Source of the DNA: Butyrivibrio sp. Su6
GTDB taxonomy: Bacteria; Bacillota; Clostridia; Lachnospirales; Lachnospiraceae
DNA length: 64,000 nucleotides
Direction of reading: 5' to 3'
NCBI RefSeq assembly: GCF_900108105.1
Contig: NZ_FNUR01000002.1
Location: 186,001 to 250,000 of the forward strand
Below, in pieces: positions 1 to 7,985 of this stretch. The notes beneath the pieces are model-generated. The model worked only from the letters and a program-made list of their open reading frames with translations. It ran no database searches and was not told the origin of the DNA. Each line of letters begins with the position of its first letter. The first letter of the stretch is position 1. A program made the position numbers and the translations under genes.

Positions 1-160
1 TAGCGGCATTGTTTTAGGGAGGACCCTTCGGATATTTTCCGAAGGGGTGTGTTATGAAAAAGTATTATTTTGTTTGGGTCAAGAAGTTGTGTTCTTCTTG
101 ATGGTTTTATATTATGACTTGTACTTTAACTGAAATTAAAAATGTTGTAAAAGAATTATG
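1..160 (+). repeat. Duplicated intergenic element, copy 1
   Basis: This stretch is closely matched by 42945-43100, with scattered substitutions and a few small indels. It holds a hairpin (CCTTCGGA pairing with TCCGAAGG, about 27-47), a 15-codon ORF, and a second hairpin (TCAAGAAG/CTTCTTGA) covering the end of that ORF. The left edge is cut by the window, because the other copy continues upstream into a long stem. No function is known to me. Confidence 0.75.
54..101 (+). CDS. Small 15-aa ORF inside the duplicated element
   Basis: Translates to MKKYYFVWVKKLCSS. The second copy at 43000-43047 gives MKKHYFVGVKKLCSS, so start, length and stop are kept. An AGGGG stretch lies about six bases upstream of the ATG. 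The last codons form a hairpin, as in leader peptides. Whether it is translated is inference from two copies only. Confidence 0.35.
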   Translation: MKKYYFVWVKKLCSS

Positions 161-292
161 AAGCGAGATAAGCGTAACTGCTAAGAAATATTAAAAAATG
201 TAGTATACTGATTGGATTCAGATTGAAGTATTGTTTTTTTATTAAATCATCGCGATTAAGAATAATTAGTAATGATATAATGTTATAATTAC

Positions 293-320
293 AAAAGGGG
301 AGCTTTGCTCCCCTTTTGTT
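293..320 (+). terminator. Intrinsic terminator
   Basis: Perfect 11-bp stem AAAAGGGGAGC / GCTCCCCTTTT with a TTT loop, followed by GTTTT. It lies before the first defence gene, so it probably ends transcription coming from the left. Confidence 0.85.
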
Positions 321-369
321 TTCCTAAAAAGTGGAGTTAATAACTACCTGAAAGGAACGCTGCAGGGTT

Positions 370-2505
370 ATGGCAAATCAAAATATCGATTATTATAACA
401 ATAATGCTGATTTCTATTTTGAAAAAACAATCAATATTGATATGTCTGTTGCCAGAGGAAGGTTTTTAGACTACTTACCTGAAGGCGGAAAAATTCTTGA
501 CGCAGGTTGTGGAAGTGGTAGGGATAGTAAGGCGTTCCTGGAAGCGGATTATAAAGTGGAGGCTTTTGATGCCTCTATAGAAATGTGCAAAAAGGCATCT
601 CAGTATGTAGGGATAGAAGTGCGTAATCTCAGATTTGATGAGATTTCTTATGATGAAGAATTTGATGGTATATGGGCATGCGCATCGCTTCATCATGTTG
701 CAAATGATGAATTGCCAGCAGTTTTAACAAAGATGAACAAGGCGTTGAAAGTTGGAGGAGCAATATTTGCGTCATTTAAGAATGGAAATGGTGTAATTAC
801 TAGTGATGGTAGAGAATATAGTGATTATACTCGCGAGAGCTTAAAGGCATTGTTCAAAAAAGCAGGTTTTTCTGTTGTGAGTATTTGGGGTGGGGACTCT
901 TCAAAATCAGATAAGTATATTGGGGAGTGGCTCATTATCATTGGAACAAAGATCGCTGGCGATAAAGAACACAGTTACAAACTAACAATAGATCAAGAAC
1001 GCGCGTTAAAAGTAATGAGATCAGGAAGAAATGTTTTTCTTTCAGGAGCAGCGGGTACCGGAAAATCTTTTTTGATAAATGAGTACTTAAAAGAAAACAA
1101 AGATAAGAATGTTTTGCTTTGTGCTCCAACAGGCTTAGCTGCAGTAAATATTGGAGGAGTAACTCTTAATAGATTGTTTTATGTTCCTACTGAAATAACC
1201 GAGCCTGGCAGTTATACCAAGAGCCCTAGTATGGCGGTGAAGCAGGCAGATATCATCATTATAGATGAGATAAGCATGTGCAGAATTGATACTTTTGAAT
1301 ATATCATTCGTACATTGCATGATATCTATAAACAGAAAAAGGAAACTAATGATAGTGCTCATATAAGAAAACAGGTAATCGTGGTTGGTGACTTTTATCA
1401 ACTGCCACCAGTTCTGAAAAAGGAGAAAGAAAAGGAATTCGAAGAAAAATGGGGGATAAAAAGAGGCGAGGATCTCTTTGCTTATAATTCTACTCTTTGG
1501 GAGGACATGCTTTTTGCTAATATCATTTTGAAGGCGCAGGTAAGACAAAGTAACGATTTGGAGTATTTGGAAAACCTAAACAAAATAAGAGTTGGAGATT
1601 CAAGTGGTATTGAATGGTTTAATACGCATGTACAGAGAACACCGATTCCTGACGCGGTTTACATATGCGGAACAAATGCAGAAGCTGACAGTATAAACCA
1701 AAGCGAAGGTGAAAAGCTTACCGGAGAGTATATAGTTTATAGCGCTGTAATAGAAGGCAAAGCAAGTTTAACAGAGTTTTCTGGTATTCAGGAACTGAAG
1801 CTAAAATGCGGAATGAGAGTAATGACTATATTAAATAATGGTGATGAATACCAAAATGGTTCGTTAGGTCAGATAACCGCGTTAGATGAGGATTGTATTG
1901 GAATAAAACTATTTAATGGGAAAGAAGTGATTGTAAAGCAACATACCTGGGAAACATATGACTACGTAGTAAAGGAAGATAAGGTTGAAAAAGTACTGAT
2001 TGGTAGTATTAAACAGTTTCCAATTAAGATTGCATATGCAATTACAATTCATAAATCACAGGGGCAGACATTTTCTGCGGTAAACATTTCTCCTAAGTGC
2101 TTTGACAGAGGACAGCTCTATGTTGCACTTAGTCGAGTTAAAAAGATAGAAAACATGAGTATTAGCAGTGATATTAAAAAGGAGTACCTAAGAACTTCAA
2201 AGGCTGTTTATGATTTCTATGATGACTTAGACGATGAGCTCCTGGGATGGGAATTCGATGAGCATAAATGGGATGATGTGAATTGTTCCGGTATTGAATT
2301 GGAACCAAGATGTGAAGAAAAAAATTACATAGAGGGTATAAGGAAAGTTAATGCAAATGCGTATTATTCATGGACTGATGAGGAAGATCAGAAGCTAAGA
2401 GAAGAATTAAATCGGAGTCTCTCGGTAGCTGATATAAGTAGAGCTCACGGAAGAACCATTGGGGCAATCAGAGCGAGGATGATCAAGTTGTTCGGTGAAG
2501 AATAA
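370..2505 (+). CDS. Fused SAM-dependent methyltransferase / PIF1-like helicase
   Basis: 711 aa with two enzymes in one chain. Residues about 1-195 are a class I methyltransferase (motif I DAGCGSGRDS near residue 43, then a CASLHHV motif). Residues about 205-620 are a PIF1/RecD2-type SF1 helicase: Walker A GAAGTGKSF near 226, IIIDEISMC Walker B, VVGDFYQLPP motif III, and TIHKSQGQTF plus QLYVALSRV near the end. The last 50 residues form a small helical domain beginning YYSWTDEEDQKL, like the regulatory tail of some bacterial PIF1 proteins. The methyltransferase is more like the TehB/UbiE small-molecule type than a base methylase, so its substrate is unclear. The next gene encodes an HRDC domain. 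The fusion is unusual; a defence role is inferred from position. Confidence 0.85.
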   Translation: MANQNIDYYNNNADFYFEKTINIDMSVARGRFLDYLPEGGKILDAGCGSGRDSKAFLEADYKVEAFDASIEMCKKASQYVGIEVRNLRFDEISYDEEFDGIWACASLHHVANDELPAVLTKMNKALKVGGAIFASFKNGNGVITSDGREYSDYTRESLKALFKKAGFSVVSIWGGDSSKSDKYIGEWLIIIGTKIAGDKEHSYKLTIDQERALKVMRSGRNVFLSGAAGTGKSFLINEYLKENKDKNVLLCAPTGLAAVNIGGVTLNRLFYVPTEITEPGSYTKSPSMAVKQADIIIIDEISMCRIDTFEYIIRTLHDIYKQKKETNDSAHIRKQVIVVGDFYQLPPVLKKEKEKEFEEKWGIKRGEDLFAYNSTLWEDMLFANIILKAQVRQSNDLEYLENLNKIRVGDSSGIEWFNTHVQRTPIPDAVYICGTNAEADSINQSEGEKLTGEYIVYSAVIEGKASLTEFSGIQELKLKCGMRVMTILNNGDEYQNGSLGQITALDEDCIGIKLFNGKEVIVKQHTWETYDYVVKEDKVEKVLIGSIKQFPIKIAYAITIHKSQGQTFSAVNISPKCFDRGQLYVALSRVKKIENMSISSDIKKEYLRTSKAVYDFYDDLDDELLGWEFDEHKWDDVNCSGIELEPRCEEKNYIEGIRKVNANAYYSWTDEEDQKLREELNRSLSVADISRAHGRTIGAIRARMIKLFGEE

Positions 2506-2518
2506 TAGGAGTCTGCAC

Positions 2519-3028
2519 ATGAGAAAAGATGAGTATGTATTGACAAAGGAACTTCGCAGATTGGAAAAATATGGACTTGTGCTTCAAGCAAAGCGAATAG
2601 GTGTATTTGGTGATGGCGGGTATAAGTATGACATTTTATTTACAGATGACAAGAGAGTGCTTGAGCCTGGGTGCGATGTATCTGAAATATTAGGAATTAT
2701 TAATTCTGTTGAGACATGTATTGAACTCTATGCCAATAGATGCGGCAGCGAACCTGTTATAAAAAATGAGCAGTCATCCAATACGATGCCCAAAGGAACA
2801 GATTTATTTAGTAGGCTTAAGCGCCTTAGATTAGAATTTGCCAGAACAGAACGTGTCCCTGCTTTTGTTATTTTTACAGACAGGACTCTTTTGGAAATGT
2901 GCGAAAAAACACCGACGGATGAAGTAGAAATGCTAGAGATTAACGGGGTTGGCCCAAAAAAGTTAGAAAAGTATGGAAGTGCCTTTATTAAAATTATTTC
3001 AGAGTATAAGAATACTAAAAGGAAGTAG
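2519..3028 (+). CDS. HRDC-domain protein
   Basis: 169 aa from the ATG at 2519, chosen because AGGAG lies seven bases upstream; a GTG at 2495 overlapping the previous gene is less likely. The C-terminal 75 residues are an HRDC nucleic-acid-binding domain, with the pattern FSRLKRLRLEFARTERVPAF, then EMLEINGVGPKKLEKYG. The N-terminal 60 residues resemble the winged-helix region that precedes HRDC in RecQ (DEYVLTKELRRLEKYGL). There is no helicase core. It follows the PIF1 fusion by 13 bases, so it probably supplies DNA binding to that helicase. Confidence 0.8.
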   Translation: MRKDEYVLTKELRRLEKYGLVLQAKRIGVFGDGGYKYDILFTDDKRVLEPGCDVSEILGIINSVETCIELYANRCGSEPVIKNEQSSNTMPKGTDLFSRLKRLRLEFARTERVPAFVIFTDRTLLEMCEKTPTDEVEMLEINGVGPKKLEKYGSAFIKIISEYKNTKRK

Positions 3029-3194
3029 ATATATGAGAAGTGGTATTATATTTGTTTTGTTAATCTGCTGCAGTTTACAAATGCTAACAGAGTGTGTTAA
3101 CGGCGCTTTTGTAGGAAGGAGCCTTCGCGTTTTCACTGATGGAATATCACAGAACTGACTGAATTGAATATTTATGTATGATGTATGCATTTTG

Positions 3195-3219
3195 AAGGAG
3201 CTGGAGGCTCCTTTTTTTG
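3195..3219 (+). terminator. Intrinsic terminator
   Basis: AAGGAGC / GCTCCTT stem with a short loop followed by a run of T. Ends the PIF1-HRDC unit. The 3029-3306 gap otherwise shows nothing convincing. Confidence 0.75.
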
Positions 3220-3306
3220 TATCAATATTTAGCATGAATTTGTGACTTATAATCCGTTGTTGCATATACATCAAAAAGCTAACCTGAAAAGTGGAGGGCT
3301 ACAGCA

Positions 3307-3543
3307 ATGATACAAAAATATTTTGGAATGGCATGCAGACAGCAACGAGAGCAAAAAAAATTGAGTCAAGAGAAGTTTGCGCTAATGATTGGTATGGATA
3401 GGACATACTATTCATCCGTAGAGGCTGGAAAAAGAAATATTTCAATCCAAAACATAAAGAAAATAGCTGATGGCTTTGGTATTGCTATTTCTGAATTGTT
3501 AAATGAAGCCGAAAAGTTTGAAGCAATAGCAAATAAGGATTGA
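3307..3543 (+). CDS. XRE-family HTH regulator
   Basis: 78 aa. The whole protein is one Cro/C1-type helix-turn-helix domain: RQQREQKKLSQEKFALMIG, then MDRTYYSSVEAGKRNISIQN and IKKIADGFGIAISELL. A GGAGGG ribosome site sits just upstream. It precedes the McrB/McrC pair by 60 bases, and single-domain XRE proteins of this kind commonly control neighbouring restriction genes. Control of mcrBC is inference; no operator was recognised. Confidence 0.85.
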   Translation: MIQKYFGMACRQQREQKKLSQEKFALMIGMDRTYYSSVEAGKRNISIQNIKKIADGFGIAISELLNEAEKFEAIANKD

Positions 3544-3603
3544 ATAGGGTGAGTTTATAGTTAAAAAGTTTGAGTGATGAGATAGGACTATAGGGAGGTT
3601 ACA

Positions 3604-5031
3604 ATGTTTGATAATTTCAGAGATAAGGTAGATCTGTTTGAAAAAATAATTGAAGGTTATGGTGGTGCGTCAAAAGGAAAAGAAAAATACATTTTTAGAA
3701 AAAATATAGGTGAGCAAGGAAAAATTTTTCCAGATGGAGCTTTTTTTGGATGTATCAACAAAGAAGAAAATTATTCAGGTGCATATCAAGATTTGAGTGT
3801 AGTAGTGTTCCCGAGTAATGAAAGTGAAGACAAAGACGACAAGTGGATTGTTGCACTGGCAGTTGGGATCATTGGATATAGAAATGATTATGATATAGCT
3901 TCAATACCTGGGACTAGACGTATGTTCATCAATAATTTGAGAGGACTTGATGAAAAATCTTTTATTAAGAATGATTTTTTAGATATAGAATCAAAGGATG
4001 GCTTTAAAAACTTTTGCGAATGTCAAGAAATACCTGAGTCACTGGATAATTCGGTTAATAAGTACCAACAGGTAGTTTTGTCTTCAACAATAGTTGCTCC
4101 TAACTCAGAAGCTTGTGAAAGAATTATGAGACTATATTTGGCAATATATGCCAAAATTCGTATGTGGCCTACAAATAAAGCTCATAGGGCTGCTATCAGT
4201 CAAGCTTTAAAGAATAATAATGCAATAGTGCGATACGAAGAAGATAACATAAAAAAACTCCTAGAAAATAGAAAGTACATTGTTTTACAGGGGGCGCCAG
4301 GTACTGGAAAAACGCGCATGGCTAAACGATTGGCTGCTGGTGGTAGTGTGTTCTTTACTCAATTTCATGCAGAAACGTCGTATAGCGATTTTATCTATGG
4401 AATATTACCAAGAGTCAATAGTGAAGACTTGAAATATGATGAAAAATATGGAGTTTTTGTCGAGGCAATTAAGGCTGCAGAAAATAATAAAAATAAAAAT
4501 ATTTACTTAATTATTGATGAAATAAACAGAGCAAATCTGTCAAATGTACTTGGATCCGCTTTTTATTTATTTGAGCCAACAATGCAGGAAAGTAACATAA
4601 CAATTGATGTATGTCCAGGGGTAAAACTTGGCAAATTACCTGAAAACTTGTATGTGATTGCAACGATGAATACTGCAGATAGAAGTTTAGCAGTAGTTGA
4701 TTTTGCATTGCGTAGAAGATTTGCATGGTACACAATGGTTCCGCATGCGGTTGATGTTGACGACGATGAACTGTACTTTTGCGAGGAAGAATTTAATACT
4801 ATAAAAGGGATATTTGAGCAGTATGCGTCCGATGATGAGCTTAACGTAATGCCTGGACAAGCATACTTTATAGTTAAAAAAGATATTAAAGATGAACATA
4901 TTGAGGAAAGATTAAGATATGAGATTCTTCCACTTATCAAGGAATATATACTTGATGGTATGCTAGTTAGAGCTAAAGATGATTTTGTTAATTACTTCAG
5001 AGAACGTATAAATGAGGAGATGTTTAGATAA
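3604..5031 (+). CDS. mcrB: McrB-like AAA+ ATPase/GTPase of a type IV restriction system
   Basis: 475 aa. The N-terminal 200 residues are a specificity-type domain without recognisable motifs. The AAA+ core follows: Walker A GAPGTGKTRMA near 229, FHAETSYSDFIYG, Walker B IIDEINRANLSNVLG near 303, and ATMNTADRSLAVVDFALRRR near 352-372. The last part carries the MNTxDRS element that is the McrB hallmark. McrB uses NTP hydrolysis to drive translocation and activates the McrC nuclease on modified DNA. The stop codon touches the next start. The modified base it recognises cannot be read from the sequence. Confidence 0.88.
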   Translation: MFDNFRDKVDLFEKIIEGYGGASKGKEKYIFRKNIGEQGKIFPDGAFFGCINKEENYSGAYQDLSVVVFPSNESEDKDDKWIVALAVGIIGYRNDYDIASIPGTRRMFINNLRGLDEKSFIKNDFLDIESKDGFKNFCECQEIPESLDNSVNKYQQVVLSSTIVAPNSEACERIMRLYLAIYAKIRMWPTNKAHRAAISQALKNNNAIVRYEEDNIKKLLENRKYIVLQGAPGTGKTRMAKRLAAGGSVFFTQFHAETSYSDFIYGILPRVNSEDLKYDEKYGVFVEAIKAAENNKNKNIYLIIDEINRANLSNVLGSAFYLFEPTMQESNITIDVCPGVKLGKLPENLYVIATMNTADRSLAVVDFALRRRFAWYTMVPHAVDVDDDELYFCEEEFNTIKGIFEQYASDDELNVMPGQAYFIVKKDIKDEHIEERLRYEILPLIKEYILDGMLVRAKDDFVNYFRERINEEMFR

Positions 5032-6381
5032 GTGGATAAACTGTTATTTAAGATGCCTTGTCTAACTGAATCTAGATACATACCTGCCGAAACTATTTAT
5101 GAAACTTTTTTTGATAAAGAAGTTAGAGATAAAAGAAATCTTGAAGCAGATCTTCAAAAAATGATCATGTTAAACCAAGAAGCGTTTAAATTTCTTGACA
5201 TCAGAATTCAGACATTTGGCTCAGGTAGCAATCTATCAGTAAGCTTTGTTTCATCTAAGTACGTGGGGGCTATTCCTATTAAAATGCCATATGATGGGAT
5301 TGCACATAAAGATTTTCAAGTATATCCGAGGTTTACTACTGGCAATGATACCTTTTTTACTCTGACTAATATAATTAACGAGTTAGATTTTGTTGTAGAG
5401 CCTGAGTATGAAACAAATATGCAATTAAATCTTCCATATCAGCTAAATGCTCCAATGTACAACGATGCTTTACAGTACATTTATTTGTTTAAAAGAGTTG
5501 TTAAATATAAGTGGAGAAGGTTTAATGCTATAGAGACGATTCTTCCATATCCTGTTAGTGGGACTCACTGGGATGATTATGCGATGAAATCATCAAATCC
5601 CAATAACTCGTTGCTATTTCCGTGTAATAGAAATGTTTTAGCTATGAATCATAAAGAGTGGCAAGAGTTAGTTTATGTTTTGAATCTGGCAAAGAATATT
5701 ATTACTTCGTCATCTGCGCCAGGCAATATAAGGTATAAATTTCAAAGTTATTACAAATCGGTGGAAAATAGTGTTAGGAGCATCATTCCTCGTCCCGTTA
5801 AAAAAGTGTTCATTCACGCTGGAGATCCAATTTGTGTAAAAGAATTAAAAGAACAAGCTAATCGAATATTACAAATGGAAAGTTCAAATAGTATGGCTTG
5901 GAGAATCGATATGTCAATGCTTTTTGAACGATATGCTCAATATGTGTTCGGAAATAGCGTGAAACAGTTAGCTGGAAAGATGCTTTCTAATTCGAAAATT
6001 TCAGGAAAAGGCGCTCATATGAAGTGGGGGGTAAAATATCTTGAACCAGATATGATTGCATTATTTCAAGATAAGACAGTATTCGCTGATGCAAAATATA
6101 AAGCCAATATGTATTCGGTGGGAACAGATGTAACTATTTTAAAAGAAACATACAGACATGATCTACATCAAATATTAGCCTATTGTTCATTTGAGCCCCA
6201 GAGAGATAAAACGGGATATATCTTATATCCATCAGACAGATTTACACACTATGAAGTGACTTATAAGTCGCATCTGGATGATGTCTCAAATAAGGTCGTT
6301 TTGTGCGGGATCCCATTTGATGCAGAAAGGATAACAGAAACAATATTTGAGATAAAAGATTTAATATCTAATAATCTATAG
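5032..6381 (+). CDS. mcrC: McrC-like PD-(D/E)XK endonuclease subunit
   Basis: 449 aa starting at a GTG directly after the mcrB stop codon, so the two are translationally coupled. The C-terminal third holds a PD-(D/E)XK core: LEPDMIALF near 338, then FADAKYKANM near 352, followed by the HQILAYCSF helix typical of McrC-type nucleases. The N-terminal 280 residues lack clear motifs and probably form the McrB-binding and DNA-contacting region (DUF2357-like in style). It cleaves DNA once McrB has bound and translocated. It is longer than E. coli McrC, as is common in Firmicute versions. Confidence 0.82.
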   Translation: MDKLLFKMPCLTESRYIPAETIYETFFDKEVRDKRNLEADLQKMIMLNQEAFKFLDIRIQTFGSGSNLSVSFVSSKYVGAIPIKMPYDGIAHKDFQVYPRFTTGNDTFFTLTNIINELDFVVEPEYETNMQLNLPYQLNAPMYNDALQYIYLFKRVVKYKWRRFNAIETILPYPVSGTHWDDYAMKSSNPNNSLLFPCNRNVLAMNHKEWQELVYVLNLAKNIITSSSAPGNIRYKFQSYYKSVENSVRSIIPRPVKKVFIHAGDPICVKELKEQANRILQMESSNSMAWRIDMSMLFERYAQYVFGNSVKQLAGKMLSNSKISGKGAHMKWGVKYLEPDMIALFQDKTVFADAKYKANMYSVGTDVTILKETYRHDLHQILAYCSFEPQRDKTGYILYPSDRFTHYEVTYKSHLDDVSNKVVLCGIPFDAERITETIFEIKDLISNNL

Positions 6382-6400
6382 TGTATAATGTGATACTCTT

Positions 6401-6435
6401 AAAAAGGCAGCAGACTTAATCATGCTGCCTTTTTT
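6401..6435 (+). terminator. Intrinsic terminator after mcrC
   Basis: Stem AAAAAGGCAGCA / TGCTGCCTTTTTT with a 10-base loop and T-run. It closes the HTH-mcrB-mcrC unit. Confidence 0.9.
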
Positions 6436-6526
6436 ATTTATTTTATGCCAAAGTTAAAGGATTAAATGAAATTAAGAAATAGATACGAATTGAGTTCAGT
6501 CATGAAACTTTAGTTTAAAGACTCTT

Positions 6527-6775
6527 TTGCACTCTCACCATGGAAGTTGCAATGGCTTTAATACAGATTTTCCTAATATAGGGTCATGTGAGTATGATGC
6601 TGTAACTTATAAATATGATTTTTTAAGTACAAGAGATGGGGCATATAGTACTATTGTATGTGATGAATTAGAAAAACATAGCCAATATGGTAATTACTAT
6701 AGTACAGATGGTAATACCATTAAGTATTACAAGATTGATGTATTAACTGATAAAATTGATAGTATTGATAATTGA
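6527..6775 (+). pseudogene. Possible truncated hypothetical gene
   Basis: An 82-codon open frame with no ATG and no ribosome site; the only start is a TTG at 6527. The product is Tyr/Asp-rich (ending KIDVLTDKIDSIDN) with no recognised family. It may be the 3' end of a lost gene. The flanks (6436-6526 and 6776-6980) show nothing convincing. Confidence 0.2.
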
Positions 6776-6980
6776 GTTAGCTATCGTGAAGCAAGTTCAA
6801 GGCACTCTTTGGTATGTATGGCGTTTCAAACTAAAGGAAATATTCATTTTGAGAATAGCGTGTGCGATGTATTCATGGAATGATTAGACAAATGTATTTT
6901 CTTCTGTCTCTTGGAGGAGAGTTATTGCGAAATCAATTTGGTTGAATTTACGAAGAATATGGAATAGGGGGTGAGGGGTT

Positions 6981-7349
6981 ATGCATGAGGGCATTGAACC
7001 GTTAGTATACAATCCGGGAATATTTGATAAATATAAAGAGAACAATAATCTTGATTCCTGGGAGGATTTCCCAGACTTAATGTGGGGGTTAGGCTTTGAG
7101 ATGGATTGTGAAGAGTCCTTTCATGAGTATGAAAGGAACTGCGGGTTAAAACTCAAGGAGCCAACGAATGAGAGAGAAGAAAAACGAAATCGTCTATATG
7201 TTTTAGAACATGCAGATAGGCAAGTTGTAGGTAATGAACTGTTTTCATATTGGAGGTATCTGACTCATTGGAGTATGGGCGGGTATACTGATTATGATGT
7301 GGATTTTTTGAAAAGGGCTATTAAGATATTAGAGGAAAAGTATAAATGA
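6981..7349 (+). CDS. Hypothetical acidic protein
   Basis: 122 aa, family not recognised. It has a GGTGAGGGG ribosome site. The sequence is rich in Glu, Trp and Tyr (SWEDFPDLMWGLGFEMD; LFSYWRYLTHWS), with a predicted helical C-terminus and no signal or membrane segment. It ends directly before a terminator, so it seems to be its own unit between the McrBC and Dnd loci. An immunity-protein-like role is possible by composition, but nothing demonstrates it. Confidence 0.55.
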   Translation: MHEGIEPLVYNPGIFDKYKENNNLDSWEDFPDLMWGLGFEMDCEESFHEYERNCGLKLKEPTNEREEKRNRLYVLEHADRQVVGNELFSYWRYLTHWSMGGYTDYDVDFLKRAIKILEEKYK

Positions 7350-7354
7350 TGGGG

Positions 7355-7384
7355 CTGCCGGTAGAAATTCCGGCAGTTTTTCTT
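7355..7384 (+). terminator. Intrinsic terminator
   Basis: CTGCCGG / CCGGCAG stem, 8-base loop, followed by TTTTTCTTT. Directly after the 122-aa hypothetical gene. Confidence 0.9.
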
Positions 7385-7985
7385 TACATTTTTGTCATTT
7401 CTTCATTTTCTTCTGTCTCGTTATCATTACTTATCTTGGCGTAATTATAGGACACATTATCAATTACTATGGGGACACATAAAATACTAATTCAAGGCAG
7501 TTACAAGGTGAATAGGTAGTCTTTTAGGAGAATATGTAATGGATAAGGTCCAGTGTTGGATTAGGAAATATACTCATAGGAACAACAGATTCTGCAAACA
7601 CTAATGTGATACTTGTAAGTTCTATGAGATTTGCAAGAGGGATAGAAGCATGGATTGAAAGAAACGTAGCCCTATGATTCTGGAAAGAAGGCTAAAATTG
7701 GCAGATTAATGGATGAGCAATACAAGGATCTTATAAGCACAGCTAGAAAAAGAGCGAAGAAAATTTGATCGCAGTCAGGATGAGCTTAAAAGAGAACGAG
7801 AAAAACATAGGCAGTTTTTGGAGAGTTTAAGTATGAGCTGTACGAATAGATTTAAAGGTAGCTAGGATGTATGTTTAGTGTTTTTAACCATTTTTATGGT
7901 AGAGTTATTCGATTGTGGAATATAATATAGTTAGCTGTGTTTTATGGTTGAATATCCTTTCTTTTATATAGAAATAGAGGCAATT
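7385..7985. other. Degenerate gene-poor stretch before the phosphorothioation locus
   Basis: No intact gene. Short open pieces ending in stops are visible, for example one reading GIEAWIERNVAL then stop (near 7640-7675) and another RLMDEQYKDLISTARKRAKK then stop (near 7700-7770). They look like decayed coding DNA. A TATAAT at 7921-7926 may serve the next gene, but no good -35 box precedes it. Confidence 0.4.

Noticed and set aside
2973..3274. Small genes on either strand downstream of HRDC
   Set aside because: Frames overlap a terminator, lack ribosome sites and resemble no protein.
6527..6775. Intact small gene
   Set aside because: No ATG and no ribosome site; listed only as a possible remnant.
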